Shown one piece after another: positions 1 through 8,715 of a DNA stretch of 62,536 nt. Position numbers and translations under genes: made by a program. Position 1 is the first letter of the stretch, and each line of letters begins with the position of its first letter. The notes under the pieces were generated by a model. It was given only the letters and a program-made list of their open reading frames with translations, searched no databases and had not been told where the DNA came from. Origin of the DNA: Acidihalobacter sp. (lineage in GTDB: Bacteria; Pseudomonadota; Gammaproteobacteria; DSM-5130; Acidihalobacteraceae); the NCBI GenBank assembly GCA_027013225.1, contig JALUXU010000029.1:1-62536 (forward strand). Reading direction: 5' to 3'.

Positions 1-79
1 CCGCTTTTCGGGTATAGCCTTGATCCAGTACTAGGCTGGCGGCTTCTTGTTTGAATTCTGCTGGGTATTGCTTTGACAT
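1..79 (-). CDS. IS3-family transposase OrfA, N-terminal part
   Basis: About 26 residues read from an ATG at 79-77, beginning MSKQYPAEFKQEAASLVLD. This is the typical start of IS3-group OrfA proteins, whose N-terminal half is a helix-turn-helix that binds the element ends. The gene runs off the left edge of the window, so the frameshift region and the OrfB integrase part are not visible. It is too short for subgroup assignment. Confidence 0.6.
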   Translation of the reverse strand, partial: MSKQYPAEFKQEAASLVLDQGYTRKA

Positions 80-152
80 TTGTCGTCTCTCTTACTCTCG
101 TTGATGGGAATATTACCCTCTTCAACTGGTGCGATATTACTTGACCACTACA
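1..152 (-). mobile_element. Terminal piece of an IS3-family insertion sequence
   Basis: The segment reads leftward as the start of an IS3-type element: a terminal sequence beginning TGTAGTGGTCAAG on the minus strand (right edge near base 152), a short leader, then the N-terminus of OrfA. The remainder lies outside the window. The edge is placed where the reading frame of a methylase remnant resumes and where IS3 elements are expected to end in TG...CA; the partner inverted repeat cannot be seen, so the boundary is inferred. Confidence 0.6.
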
Positions 153-271
153 GGGCCAGCCTCAACAGCGACACCTCCCGCCCCTTTCCGAAGAAGCCAA
201 AATCCGGCCGCATCGCCGTGAAGGTCATCAACCACCTGGGGGATGAGGTGATGAAGGTTTTCAAGGTGTAG
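153..271 (+). pseudogene. C-terminal remnant of a type III (Mod-like) DNA methyltransferase
   Basis: About 39 codons end in a tail containing GRIAVKVINHLGDEVMKVF and a TAG stop. This 'IAVKVIN..GDEVMKVF' ending is characteristic of the C-terminus of site-specific adenine methylases of type III restriction-modification systems (COG2189, Mod). There is no start codon of its own: the open frame runs back into the IS3 end, so the methylase was truncated by the insertion and only its tail remains. Family assignment rests on a short motif. Confidence 0.55.
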
Positions 272-603
272 GTGGATAGGGATGAACCGAGATTCGCAGA
301 GCCCATCTCCCTGCCATGAGGTTTTCTGATGGAATCGCTTTGCCTGTTAAAGCAAGCCGCGGAAGGCTTGCGCGCAGATCAAGCATGCCAAATGCTTGAT
401 CTGCAAAGGGCGCCGCGGGCGTGTACCGCGACGATCCGAGTTGAAAAAGGGCAGGAAAGCCCTTTTCAATATCCTGTTAGGATCAGTGCTGGCTGCAGAC
501 TTTACCGGGCTCTACGCATACGTCAGAATGAAGTGGAGCCTCCGTACATAGAATTCGAGAGTCGGTTTACCCGTGGAAGTCCATTAGGCTATGCTGGCTT
601 GAC
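272..603. other. 332-bp gap with no convincing gene
   Basis: This stretch separates the methylase remnant from exbB. It can be read as a 92-codon frame from a possible start at 329, but that translation has no recognisable motif and spans several perfect inverted repeats, so it is not called. The visible content is the row of hairpins annotated separately. No convincing sigma-70 promoter for exbB was found. Confidence 0.5.
352..482. repeat. Four consecutive hairpins
   Basis: Inverted repeats follow one another: 352-358/365-371 (7-bp arms, GCAAGCC); 374-386/392-404 (13-bp perfect arms, 5-base spacer); 441-452/459-469 (11-bp arms with one bulged A); and a small ATCCT/AGGAT pair at 470-482. The second is long enough to be an operator palindrome or a very stable RNA hairpin. 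The third has A-rich and T-rich flanks like an intrinsic terminator readable in either direction. Function unknown. Confidence 0.6.
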
Positions 604-627
604 TTGACCAGACTACTCCATGGCTTT

Positions 628-1275
628 ATGACTTTTTCTCTTTCTCAATCCCTGAGTCTGCTCGATCTGGGCGGCCCGCTGGTCTGGCCGTTGCTGGCGC
701 TTGCGCTGATTATGCTCGTCATACTTATAGACAAGACGTATGTGTTCTGGCGTTTCGTGCGCATGCCCACCCCTTTGAGGCACCTTTTAAGCGATGCCGA
801 GGTTGGCTGGAACGACCTGGAACGTTATGCCGCGGCGGCGGATCCTCAGCATCATTATGTGCGTTTTTTACGCGTGATCTTGAAAAATCGCGGCAAGCCG
901 GCCTGGTGGACCGAATCGCGGGCAGGCGACGAAGCAGTCAGAATCCAACACGATCTCGGACGCGGCTTATGGGTGCTGGAAACTATCGTCACCGCTGCGC
1001 CGTTGCTCGGCCTTCTGGGCACGATCTATGGAATGATGCATGCTTTCAGTTTGTTTGGCGCGCACGGATTGGTCGATCCGAAAGGAGTGACCGCCGGCGT
1101 GGCCACTGCACTGATCGCCACGGCAGTTGGTTTGGCGGTGGCTTTGGTCGCCCTGTTCGGCTTCAATTACTTTTCGCGCTTGCAGGCACAGACGCTCGAC
1201 GATCTCGAGCGGCTGGGAACGCGCTTGCTGGATCGCTCCCGCCTGGAGGCCGAAAGCGCGGAGGAGCGCGCATGA
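628..1275 (+). CDS. exbB: ExbB/TolQ/MotA-family proton channel protein
   Basis: A 215-residue inner-membrane protein of the MotA/TolQ/ExbB family, the ring subunit that uses proton-motive force to energise TonB. Three hydrophobic segments are visible (about 16-34, 117-140, 158-180), with a cytoplasmic loop between the first two and the family signature around APLLGLLGTIYGMM just before and in the second. The ATG at 628 is preferred; a TTG at 604 in frame would add eight residues, and neither has a clear ribosome binding site. The stop overlaps the exbD start (ATGA). A TolQ role is less likely because the partners are ExbD- and TonB-like and tolA/tolB/pal are absent. Confidence 0.85.
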   Translation: MTFSLSQSLSLLDLGGPLVWPLLALALIMLVILIDKTYVFWRFVRMPTPLRHLLSDAEVGWNDLERYAAAADPQHHYVRFLRVILKNRGKPAWWTESRAGDEAVRIQHDLGRGLWVLETIVTAAPLLGLLGTIYGMMHAFSLFGAHGLVDPKGVTAGVATALIATAVGLAVALVALFGFNYFSRLQAQTLDDLERLGTRLLDRSRLEAESAEERA

Positions 1276-1670
1276 AACTGCCGCGATCACGCGATGCAAA
1301 ACGGGGAAATATCCAAATCATCCCGATGATCGATGTGATGTTCTTTTTGCTCGCCACCTTCATGCTGGCCTCATTGTCGTTGCAGAATCTGCATTCGCTG
1401 CCGGTGAATCTGCCGCAAGGCAAGATCGCAACCACGCCACCTCAGGCCCCGGTAACGTTGACGGTCACCCATGATGACCGTCTCTATTTGGACAAGCGTG
1501 AAGTGAGGCTCGGCGATCTTGGCGCCGTTCTCAAAAAATTGCTCAAAGGCAGAGATACGATCATCGTGGCGGCGGATCAGGCATCGCGCAACGGCGTGCT
1601 GGTGAAAGCCATGCTAGTGGCCAGGCAAGCCGGAGTGCGCCATTTTCTGATCGCAGTGCGAAAGCCTTAG
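1272..1670 (+). CDS. exbD: ExbD/TolR-family biopolymer transport protein
   Basis: A 132-residue protein with a short cytoplasmic N-terminus, one transmembrane helix (about 17-37) and a periplasmic domain, the ExbD/TolR layout. The helix carries the conserved proton-binding aspartate in IPMIDVMFFLLATFM (Asp21). It starts four bases inside exbB, implying translational coupling, and ends directly against the tonB start. It should form the ExbB-ExbD motor in the inner membrane. Confidence 0.88.
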   Translation: MKLPRSRDAKRGNIQIIPMIDVMFFLLATFMLASLSLQNLHSLPVNLPQGKIATTPPQAPVTLTVTHDDRLYLDKREVRLGDLGAVLKKLLKGRDTIIVAADQASRNGVLVKAMLVARQAGVRHFLIAVRKP

Positions 1671-2492
1671 GTGAACATGCTAATCGGCACTTCATTGCCA
1701 CCGGATGATGTCAAACGGCGTCTTTGGTGGGAGTTGCCACTGGCAGCGGCGCTCCTCATCGCATTATGGCTACTTGTCTCGGTGTGGCTTGATCAACCTT
1801 CCAAATCGCCACCACCGGCTCCCATCGATGCACGTATCTATGAGTTGCCGCCCAAAGCGGCCAGCGCCCCCAAGCGCCCTACTGCCTCTGCCTCAACGCC
1901 AGCCCGCCCCACGCCACCGCTTCAAAAGCAGGCGCCGGCGAGCAAAGCTGCGCCTTCCCCTGTGCCGCGGAGGGTGGTTCCGCCAGCTGTTCAAACTGTG
2001 CCTGTGCCAGAATCGGCCCCCTCGTCCCGTCCTTCGCCTCATGCCGAAAAGTCCAAACCGCTCTCGCCAGCTGGCGATCGAGGACGTTCATCCAATTGGG
2101 CGGCGCTCAGTGCCCAGATGAATTCCGTTGCCTCTTCGGTGATCGGTCATTCGCAGTTCGCCCAGATCCATGATCCGAATACGCTGATCGCCCGATATTA
2201 TCTTGAATCCGTGCTTGAGAAGCTTCAGCGGGTAGGGGATATGATCTATACAGGCAGTCAAGTCGGGCGAGTGGATGTGCGCCTGATAATCGGACCGGAC
2301 GGTACCGTCAAGGTGCTTGAACTCAATCCCAAGGCGGGAGCGCTGGGATTAGAGGCGGTCGCCAGTCAAATCGTCAACCTTTCCGCACCCTTCGCGCCGT
2401 TTCCGAGCCAGTTGCTCCGCCATACGCAGCGGCTCAAGTTGACGATCCACATGGATTTTCTTGGTTATCGCGATGTAGCACCCAGGTACTGA
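1671..2492 (+). CDS. tonB: TonB-family energy transducer
   Basis: A 273-residue TonB/TolA-like protein starting with GTG directly after the exbD stop; an ATG two codons later is an alternative. One N-terminal transmembrane anchor (about 22-41) is followed by a long Pro/Ala/Ser/Lys-rich periplasmic spacer (about 46-140) and a C-terminal TonB-type domain (about 165-265, with GRVDVRLIIGPDGTVKVLELN split across its strands). It would carry energy from ExbB-ExbD to outer-membrane receptors. No TonB-dependent receptor is encoded in the window, so its substrates are unknown. A TolA-type role cannot be excluded from sequence alone. Confidence 0.8.
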   Translation: MNMLIGTSLPPDDVKRRLWWELPLAAALLIALWLLVSVWLDQPSKSPPPAPIDARIYELPPKAASAPKRPTASASTPARPTPPLQKQAPASKAAPSPVPRRVVPPAVQTVPVPESAPSSRPSPHAEKSKPLSPAGDRGRSSNWAALSAQMNSVASSVIGHSQFAQIHDPNTLIARYYLESVLEKLQRVGDMIYTGSQVGRVDVRLIIGPDGTVKVLELNPKAGALGLEAVASQIVNLSAPFAPFPSQLLRHTQRLKLTIHMDFLGYRDVAPRY

Positions 2493-2579
2493 TCGGTTAT
2501 TATTTGCTGTTCGCAAGAAACCTCACGGTCTCATGGAGACAAGACAAAAATCGGTTAGGGAAACAAGGGATTTTCTGCC

Positions 2580-3209
2580 ATGCATCGTACTCGCGTAAAA
2601 ATCTGCGGTCTGACACGTCCTTCTGACCTCGCCTTGGCCGTGGCGGCGGGCGCGGATGCCATCGGACTGATCTTTTATCCTCCCAGCCCGCGGTTTCTGT
2701 CCATTGAAAAGGCCGTTGAATTACTTCGTCCTCTGCCTGCTTTCGTCACTGCCGTGGGCCTTTTTCTGGATGCCGAGCCTGCGTGGGTACGCGCGGTATT
2801 GGACAGGGTACCCCTGGATCTTCTCCAGTTTCATGGCAAGGAATCACCTCAAGAATGCCGCAGCTTCGGCCGGCCTTACATGAAAGCCCTGGGGATGGGA
2901 GGTAAAGAGGATATTCATGCGCTGGCCAGAGAATATGGCGATGCCGCGGCGTTGTTGCTCGATAGTCATGCCCCGGGGGCAGCGGGCGGCACTGGGCTTG
3001 CTTTCGACTGGTCGAAAATACCTAACGATCTGCCGCGGCCGGTGGTGCTTGCAGGCGGCCTTGGACCTCAAAATGTGCGCCAGGCAGTGCGCGTTGTTCG
3101 CCCTTATGCTGTAGATGTCAGCAGTGGCGTAGAATTGGCGCCTGGAGTCAAGAATCCACGTTTGATCGAATCCTTCATACACGAGGTGAATTGTGGCGAT
3201 AGCGAATGA
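2580..3209 (+). CDS. trpF: Phosphoribosylanthranilate isomerase
   Basis: A 209-residue single-domain TIM barrel that isomerises phosphoribosylanthranilate to CdRP in tryptophan synthesis. The N-terminus VKICGLTR contains the catalytic cysteine, and the phosphate-binding end [13 protein letters not shown] and DVSSGVE near the C-terminus are typical. It is monofunctional, not fused to trpC. The end overlaps the trpB start by 17 bases, marking the trpFBA operon. Confidence 0.95.
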   Translation: MHRTRVKICGLTRPSDLALAVAAGADAIGLIFYPPSPRFLSIEKAVELLRPLPAFVTAVGLFLDAEPAWVRAVLDRVPLDLLQFHGKESPQECRSFGRPYMKALGMGGKEDIHALAREYGDAAALLLDSHAPGAAGGTGLAFDWSKIPNDLPRPVVLAGGLGPQNVRQAVRVVRPYAVDVSSGVELAPGVKNPRLIESFIHEVNCGDSE

Positions 3210-4425
3210 AACCTTGCCCAGGCGCTTGAGTTGGGCCGACTATCCTGACCCCGCAGGGCATTTTGGCCCGTATGGCGGCGTGTTCGTGGCCGAGACGCTC
3301 ATGGAGGCCATCGAAGAGTTAAAGCACACTTGGGCCCGCTTGCGCGCCGATGAGGCATTCTGGAAAGAATTCGACGCCGATCTCGCCCATTATGTTGGCC
3401 GGCCCAGCCCGCTCTATCACGCCGAACGCTGGAGCAGGGAACTGGGTGGCGCCAAGATCCATCTCAAGCGGGAGGATCTCAATCACACCGGCGCGCACAA
3501 GATCAATAACACCATCGGACAGGCGCTTTTGGCCAAACACATGGGCAAGACCCGAATCATCGCCGAAACAGGAGCGGGGCAGCACGGCGTAGCTTCGGCC
3601 ACGGTCGCGGCGCGTCTCGGACTGGAATGCGTAGTCTACATGGGAGAGGAAGACATTCAGCGGCAAGCGCCCAACGTCTACCGCATGAAACTGCTGGGCG
3701 CGCAAGTCGTACCGGTAACCAGCGGGTCGCGCACCCTCAAAGATGCCTTGAATGAGGCCATGCGTGACTGGGTGACGCATGTCGACGACACTTTCTACAT
3801 CATCGGCACGGTGGCCGGCCCACATCCTTACCCGCAGATGGTGCGCGATTTTCAGTCGATCATTGGCCGGGAAGCGCGCGCTCAGTCTCTAGAGCAAATC
3901 GGCCGCCTTCCGGATGCGTTGATCGCTTGCGTGGGCGGTGGATCTAATGCCATCGGCTTGTTTCATCCCTTCTTGGATGACGCCGAAGTGCGCCTGATCG
4001 GCGTCGAAGCCGGAGGTTTGGGCGTCGATACCGGCAAGCATGCCGCCCCTTTGACAGCGGGCCGCCCCGGCGTGTTGCACGGCAATCGCACTTACCTCAT
4101 GGAGGACGAGGAGGGCGAGATCTTGGCGACTCATTCGATATCGGCAGGACTCGATTATCCCGGCGTCGGTCCCGAACATGCCTGGCTTAAGGATACCGGC
4201 CGCGCCGAATACGTCGCGGTCAACGATGACGAAGCCTTGGCCGCATTTCATGCCCTGACCCGCACCGAAGGCATCATTCCCGCGCTAGAGTCCAGCCATG
4301 CACTGGCCTATGCGGCCAAACTCGCTGTGCAGTTACACCCGGACCAGCATCTCGTGGTCAATCTTTCCGGGCGAGGGGACAAAGATATCAACACCATTGC
4401 GCGCCTGGAGGGGATCTCGCTGTGA
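3193..4425 (+). CDS. trpB: Tryptophan synthase beta chain
   Basis: A 410-residue PLP enzyme joining indole and serine to make tryptophan. The PLP lysine is Lys103 in [13 protein letters not shown], and the phosphate-binding loop [10 protein letters not shown] and the C-terminal serine-rich turn NLSGRGDKD are present. The start is GTG at 3193, supported by GAGGTGA a few bases upstream; it lies inside the trpF tail. The stop overlaps the trpA GTG start, so the alpha and beta subunits are coupled in translation. Confidence 0.97.
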   Translation: MAIANETLPRRLSWADYPDPAGHFGPYGGVFVAETLMEAIEELKHTWARLRADEAFWKEFDADLAHYVGRPSPLYHAERWSRELGGAKIHLKREDLNHTGAHKINNTIGQALLAKHMGKTRIIAETGAGQHGVASATVAARLGLECVVYMGEEDIQRQAPNVYRMKLLGAQVVPVTSGSRTLKDALNEAMRDWVTHVDDTFYIIGTVAGPHPYPQMVRDFQSIIGREARAQSLEQIGRLPDALIACVGGGSNAIGLFHPFLDDAEVRLIGVEAGGLGVDTGKHAAPLTAGRPGVLHGNRTYLMEDEEGEILATHSISAGLDYPGVGPEHAWLKDTGRAEYVAVNDDEALAAFHALTRTEGIIPALESSHALAYAAKLAVQLHPDQHLVVNLSGRGDKDINTIARLEGISL

Positions 4426-5264
4426 GCCGTATAGCCGATTGCTTTAAAAAACAAAAAGCGCGCAATCGCTGCGCTTTGGTGCCTTATATAACAGCGGGTG
4501 ATCCCCATCCCGACTACACCGTGGAATTCATGCATACGCTGGTAGAGGCGGGTGCGGATCTGATCGAGCTGGGCGTGCCCTTTTCAGATCCGATGGCCGA
4601 TGGCCCCGTGATTCAGAGCGCTCATGAGCGCGCCCTTTGTCATCGCGTGGGGCTTCATAAGACATTGGAAATGGTGATGGAGTTCAGGCGCAATGACCAG
4701 GATACGCCCATCGTGCTCATGGGCTATCTCAATCCGGTGGAACGTATGGGTTACGCCAGTTTTGCCGCGGCGGCGCGGGAGGCGGGTATCGATGGCGTGT
4801 TAACCGTCGATCAGCCTCCCGAGGAAGGAAAGGAACTTTTCCATTTGCTCGAGGAAGAAGCGCTCGATCCAATATTTCTATTGGCGCCGACGACCAAGCC
4901 GGCGCGGCTCGATCGCATTTGTGCGCACGCGCGGGGGTATGTTTACTACGTCTCTCTCAAGGGCGTGACTGGCGCCGACACGCTGGACATCCATGACGTC
5001 GCCGAACGCATGGGACTGATTCGTGAACATTGCAAATTGCCGGTTGGTGTGGGTTTTGGTATCAAGGACGCCGATACAGCCGCGAAGATGGCCCGTGTCG
5101 CCGATGCAGTGATCGTCGGTAGCGCCTTGGTGAAGCTGATAGAGAAAAATGTCGATGAGCCGCAACAAATTGCACCGGCTTTACGAGCCCGCCTGACAGC
5201 CATGCGATCCGCCATGGATGAGGCGCGTGCAACGGAATCCAAGATGGAGGGAATGATACGATGA
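4422..5264 (+). CDS. trpA: Tryptophan synthase alpha chain
   Basis: A 280-residue TIM-barrel subunit that cleaves indole-3-glycerol phosphate and channels indole to TrpB. Both catalytic acids are at the usual positions, Glu49 and Asp60, in [17 protein letters not shown]. The GTG start overlaps the trpB stop by four bases, and the stop overlaps accD in the same manner. The C-terminal tail (about 12 residues past the barrel) is slightly longer than average. Confidence 0.97.
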   Translation: MSRIADCFKKQKARNRCALVPYITAGDPHPDYTVEFMHTLVEAGADLIELGVPFSDPMADGPVIQSAHERALCHRVGLHKTLEMVMEFRRNDQDTPIVLMGYLNPVERMGYASFAAAAREAGIDGVLTVDQPPEEGKELFHLLEEEALDPIFLLAPTTKPARLDRICAHARGYVYYVSLKGVTGADTLDIHDVAERMGLIREHCKLPVGVGFGIKDADTAAKMARVADAVIVGSALVKLIEKNVDEPQQIAPALRARLTAMRSAMDEARATESKMEGMIR

Positions 5265-6148
5265 GTTGGTACGAAAAACTGTGGCCTTCGCGCATCCGCA
5301 CGGAAGCGCGGGGGAAACGCGGCGTCCCGGAAGGTTTGTGGCAAAAATGTCCAGCCTGCCAAAGCGTGCTCTATCGGCCCGAATTGGAGCGCAACCTTGA
5401 AGTCTGCTCCAAATGCGGTCATCACATGCGCATCGGAGCGCGCCGCCGCCTCGATATCTTTCTGGATGAAGGTGATCGAGTAGAGATCGGCGAGGAACTG
5501 GCCCCCGTAGACAAGCTGCGCTTTCGGGACATCAAGAAATACAAGGACCGTCTCGCTGCCGCCCAGAAAGAAACCGGTGAAAAAGACGCCATGGTGGTCG
5601 TGCGCGGGCATTTACTGGGCCGGCCTCTGGTGACAGCGGCCTTCGAATTTCGCTTCATGGGCGGTTCCATGGGGTCTGTCGTGGGAGAGCGTTTCGTCCG
5701 CGGCGTAGAAACAGCAATGAGCGAAGGTATCCCCCTGGTTTGCTTTTCCGCCAGCGGCGGCGCCAGGATGCAAGAAGCGCTCTTCTCCCTCATGCAAATG
5801 GCAAAAACCAGCGCCGCGCTGGCGCGCCTCTCCAAGGCTGGAATTCCCTTTATTTCCGTATTGACCGATCCCACTATGGGGGGCGTGTCCGCTAGCCTGG
5901 CCATGCTCGGCGATATCATTATCGCCGAGCCCAAGGCATTGATCGGTTTTGCCGGCCCTCGGGTCATCGAACAAACGGTACGAGAAACGCTTCCTGAAGG
6001 CTTTCAACGCAGCGAGTTCCTGCTCGAGCATGGGGCGATCGACATGATTGTAGATCGGCGGCAAATGCGCGATCGGATCGCTACCCTTTTGGGGATGCTA
6101 CACGAGCGGCCGCCAGCGGAAATCGCCAGCGAGGTAGAGGCGGTTTGA
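5261..6148 (+). CDS. accD: Acetyl-CoA carboxylase carboxyltransferase subunit beta
   Basis: A 295-residue subunit that with AccA transfers CO2 from carboxybiotin to acetyl-CoA, the committed step of fatty-acid synthesis. An N-terminal zinc ribbon with Cys30, Cys33, Cys49 and Cys52 precedes the crotonase-fold carboxyltransferase domain (oxyanion-forming glycines around SASGGARM and [10 protein letters not shown]). It is coupled to trpA by ATGA and to folC by TGATG. The partner accA lies far away at about 26 kb. Confidence 0.97.
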   Translation: MSWYEKLWPSRIRTEARGKRGVPEGLWQKCPACQSVLYRPELERNLEVCSKCGHHMRIGARRRLDIFLDEGDRVEIGEELAPVDKLRFRDIKKYKDRLAAAQKETGEKDAMVVVRGHLLGRPLVTAAFEFRFMGGSMGSVVGERFVRGVETAMSEGIPLVCFSASGGARMQEALFSLMQMAKTSAALARLSKAGIPFISVLTDPTMGGVSASLAMLGDIIIAEPKALIGFAGPRVIEQTVRETLPEGFQRSEFLLEHGAIDMIVDRRQMRDRIATLLGMLHERPPAEIASEVEAV

Positions 6149-7407
6149 TGCCGGCGCGTTTCGCTACCCTTGGCGAATGGTTGGCCTGGCAACAGACTCT
6201 CTCACCTCGAACGATCGAACTCGGCCTGGAGCGCGTCATTTTCGTTGCTGAAAGACTGGGCCTGCAAAAACCCGCCTGTCCGGTGATTACGGTGGCCGGC
6301 ACCAATGGTAAAGGATCGGTGGTGGCCATGCTGGAGTCCATCCTTACTGCCGCAGGTTATCGCACCGGCACTTACACTTCGCCTCATTTGCTCGCCTACA
6401 ACGAGCGCATTCGCATTGCAGGCCATGCTGTAGAGGATGCGCCGCTCATGGAGGCATTCGCCGCCATCGACGAAGCGCGGGCGGATCGGGCGCTGACCTA
6501 TTTCGAATTCGGCACACTCGCCGCCTTGTACATTTTTCGTCAGGCTTCGGTCGATGCGTTGGTGCTGGAGGTCGGCCTAGGGGGGCGGCTGGATGCCGTA
6601 AATTGCGTTGATCCCGACGTGGCCGTGATCACCTCGATAGACATCGATCATAGCGAATGGCTGGGCAATGACCGGGAAGCCGTCGGTTTCGAAAAAGCAG
6701 GCATCATGCGCACCGGCCGTGTGGCTGTTTGTGGCGATTACTCGCCTCCCGGCAGCGTGGTGAGACATGCAGCGGCAATCGGCGCGGATTTACGTTGTAT
6801 TGGACGGGATTTTTTCAGCGAACGAAAAATAAATACATTTATATGGAGCCAAGGCGGGCGTCGGATCGAATTACCCAAGCCGAGTCTGGCGGGCGACCAT
6901 CAAACGGACAATGCTTCTACCGCATTGGCTGCGTTGACGGCGCTCGAGACACATCTGCCGGTGCACGAAAGCACGCTTGCTGCGGGGCTGCGTTCGGTCG
7001 AACTTCCCGGCAGATATCAACGCCTATCCACTTCGCCATCGATTATTCTCGATGTGGCTCATAATCCACAGGCTGCGCACGCTTTGGCTGCCACTTTGCA
7101 GGCGCAGCCGTTTCCGGGAAAAACGCTGGCGGTTTTTTCAGCCCTGGAAGACAAGGATATTCATGCCATGCTCGCCCCTATGCGCAAGGTGGTAGATCAG
7201 TGGTTTATCGGGGGGCTCGGCGCGCACCGTGGACTGAAGGCGGAAGCACTGGCTGAACGCCTGGAAATCGCGGGCATAAAAGCCAGCAAATATAAGCGCG
7301 TAATCCATGCAGTGAAAGCTGCGCGTGAACACGCTCGGCCTGACGACAGAATAATAGTGTTCGGATCGTTCCTGACCGTGGCAGAGGCCATGGAGTCCGG
7401 CCTATAA
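6148..7407 (+). CDS. folC: Dihydrofolate synthase / folylpolyglutamate synthase
   Basis: A 419-residue Mur-ligase-family enzyme that adds glutamate to dihydropteroate and to folates. The ATP-binding P-loop GTNGKGS lies at residues 51-57; FEFGTLAAL and the metal-site region VGLGGRLDAVN follow, and DVAHNPQAA marks the C-terminal domain. ATG 6148 is chosen because it overlaps the accD stop by one base (TGATG); a TTG one codon upstream is possible. Confidence 0.95.
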   Translation: MPARFATLGEWLAWQQTLSPRTIELGLERVIFVAERLGLQKPACPVITVAGTNGKGSVVAMLESILTAAGYRTGTYTSPHLLAYNERIRIAGHAVEDAPLMEAFAAIDEARADRALTYFEFGTLAALYIFRQASVDALVLEVGLGGRLDAVNCVDPDVAVITSIDIDHSEWLGNDREAVGFEKAGIMRTGRVAVCGDYSPPGSVVRHAAAIGADLRCIGRDFFSERKINTFIWSQGGRRIELPKPSLAGDHQTDNASTALAALTALETHLPVHESTLAAGLRSVELPGRYQRLSTSPSIILDVAHNPQAAHALAATLQAQPFPGKTLAVFSALEDKDIHAMLAPMRKVVDQWFIGGLGAHRGLKAEALAERLEIAGIKASKYKRVIHAVKAAREHARPDDRIIVFGSFLTVAEAMESGL

Positions 7408-7437
7408 TCGCATTTTCATCCTCAGTGGAAACAGCCA

Positions 7438-8172
7438 ATGAACAAACGCTTGCAGCAACGCCTGATTGGAGCGGCGGTGATCATCGCCCTGGCGGTGATT
7501 TTCGTGCCCATGCTGTTGAGCAACTCCGGAGGGAAGAAGACGATCTCTGTGAACATGAAGATCCCTCAAGAGCCGAATTACACGTTTAATGGGGCGTCTC
7601 AACCCCCCGCAGGCTCATCGACGGCGGTCGAAACTCTTAAGGTGATATCTCCCCCTTCGCCATCACCTACCCGAAAAACGAGTGCCGCCATCCCGCCCCC
7701 TGGCGTTGATAATGCGACCGCGCCAGGGGCGAAGCCGCCTGCCATTTCTTCAGGCGCGGCGACCGCCAAAGTCGTCGAACCCAAAGTGATCGCGCCGCCG
7801 CAGACGCATAAACCCCAAGCGACAAAGGCGCCGTCCATTCCTGTTCAGACGAAATCAGCCCTTCCGGCCAAGCCGCTTCCTACTGCTCCCGCCGCACCCG
7901 CCAGGCAAACTCCGCCGAACCCTGGCAAGCTCCATGGCTGGTCCGTGCAAGTCGCCGCATTCTACAAGGAAAGCCGTGCCAGGGCTTTACAATCGCGGCT
8001 TGAAAGAATGGGTTACAAGGCTTATGTGACACGCTTTGATGATAAAGCCCGCAAGAAAACTTTTTACCAGGTTCGCGTGGGGCCGGAATCGTCATCAGGC
8101 GCAGCCAAAAAGTTACTTTCCCGGATTTACGGTACCGTTGGACTCAAGGGTTATCTGGTGCATTACCCATGA
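7438..8172 (+). CDS. dedD: SPOR-domain cell-division protein (DedD-like)
   Basis: A 244-residue bitopic membrane protein: transmembrane helix at about 10-27, a Pro/Ala/Lys-rich periplasmic linker (about 50-160), and a C-terminal SPOR domain (about 167-243, including WSVQVAAFYKESRA and YQVRVG). SPOR domains bind denuded septal glycan. Position between folC and cvpA matches dedD in other gammaproteobacteria. The stop overlaps the cvpA start. Confidence 0.88.
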   Translation: MNKRLQQRLIGAAVIIALAVIFVPMLLSNSGGKKTISVNMKIPQEPNYTFNGASQPPAGSSTAVETLKVISPPSPSPTRKTSAAIPPPGVDNATAPGAKPPAISSGAATAKVVEPKVIAPPQTHKPQATKAPSIPVQTKSALPAKPLPTAPAAPARQTPPNPGKLHGWSVQVAAFYKESRARALQSRLERMGYKAYVTRFDDKARKKTFYQVRVGPESSSGAAKKLLSRIYGTVGLKGYLVHYP

Positions 8173-8660
8173 ACTGGGTGGATTTTCTGATTATCGGCAT
8201 TCTTGCCGTTTCGATGATCATTAGTTTGTTTCGTGGTTTCGTCCGCGAGGCGCTTACCTTGACAAGTTGGCTTCTGGCATTCTGGATTGGACTTTTATTT
8301 GCATCCCGCTTGGCGGCATTTCTACCTGCCAGCATCACCTCGGCGGACCTGCGCTACGGGATTGCCTTTGGCCTACTTTTCATCGTTTCCCTGGTTTTGG
8401 GCGCATTGTTCAACAATATGGTCGCCAGCTTGGTCAAACGCGTCGGCCTAAATGGTACGGATCGTGCTCTAGGGGTGATTTTCGGTTTTGCACGCGGCGT
8501 TGCAATCATTGTCCTCCTGGTTTTGGTCGCCGGTCTGACCGCGTTTCCTCAAGATCCTTGGTGGCACCACTCCCTTCTTATACCCTATTTTCAGGAATGG
8601 GCGATCTGGGTACGTGGTTATCTGCCGGCGCACCTGGCGGAACAAATTACCTATGGGTAA
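8169..8660 (+). CDS. cvpA: CvpA family membrane protein
   Basis: A 163-residue integral membrane protein with four hydrophobic segments (about 4-22, 28-47, 62-86, 99-122), the CvpA/colicin V production family. It begins MNWVDFLIIGIL and contains the family's FRGFVREAL loop. In Escherichia coli cvpA is cotranscribed with purF, and the same order is seen here. The biochemical role is not established. Confidence 0.9.
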   Translation: MNWVDFLIIGILAVSMIISLFRGFVREALTLTSWLLAFWIGLLFASRLAAFLPASITSADLRYGIAFGLLFIVSLVLGALFNNMVASLVKRVGLNGTDRALGVIFGFARGVAIIVLLVLVAGLTAFPQDPWWHHSLLIPYFQEWAIWVRGYLPAHLAEQITYG

Positions 8661-8715
8661 AGAGGAATCATCTGCGCCTTTCGTTTTTTCATGAGTTCAC
8701 AAGGAAGCAAGCCAA

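Noticed and set aside
329-607. A 92-codon frame between the methylase remnant and exbB
   Set aside because: No motif, no ribosome binding site, and it covers several perfect inverted repeats; it reads like chance.
2493-2579. Possible trp attenuator ahead of trpF
   Set aside because: No leader peptide with tandem Trp codons and no terminator/antiterminator pair; only a weak inverted repeat.
4946-5611. A 221-codon minus-strand frame
   Set aside because: Entirely antisense to trpA and accD, whose motifs and couplings are unambiguous.
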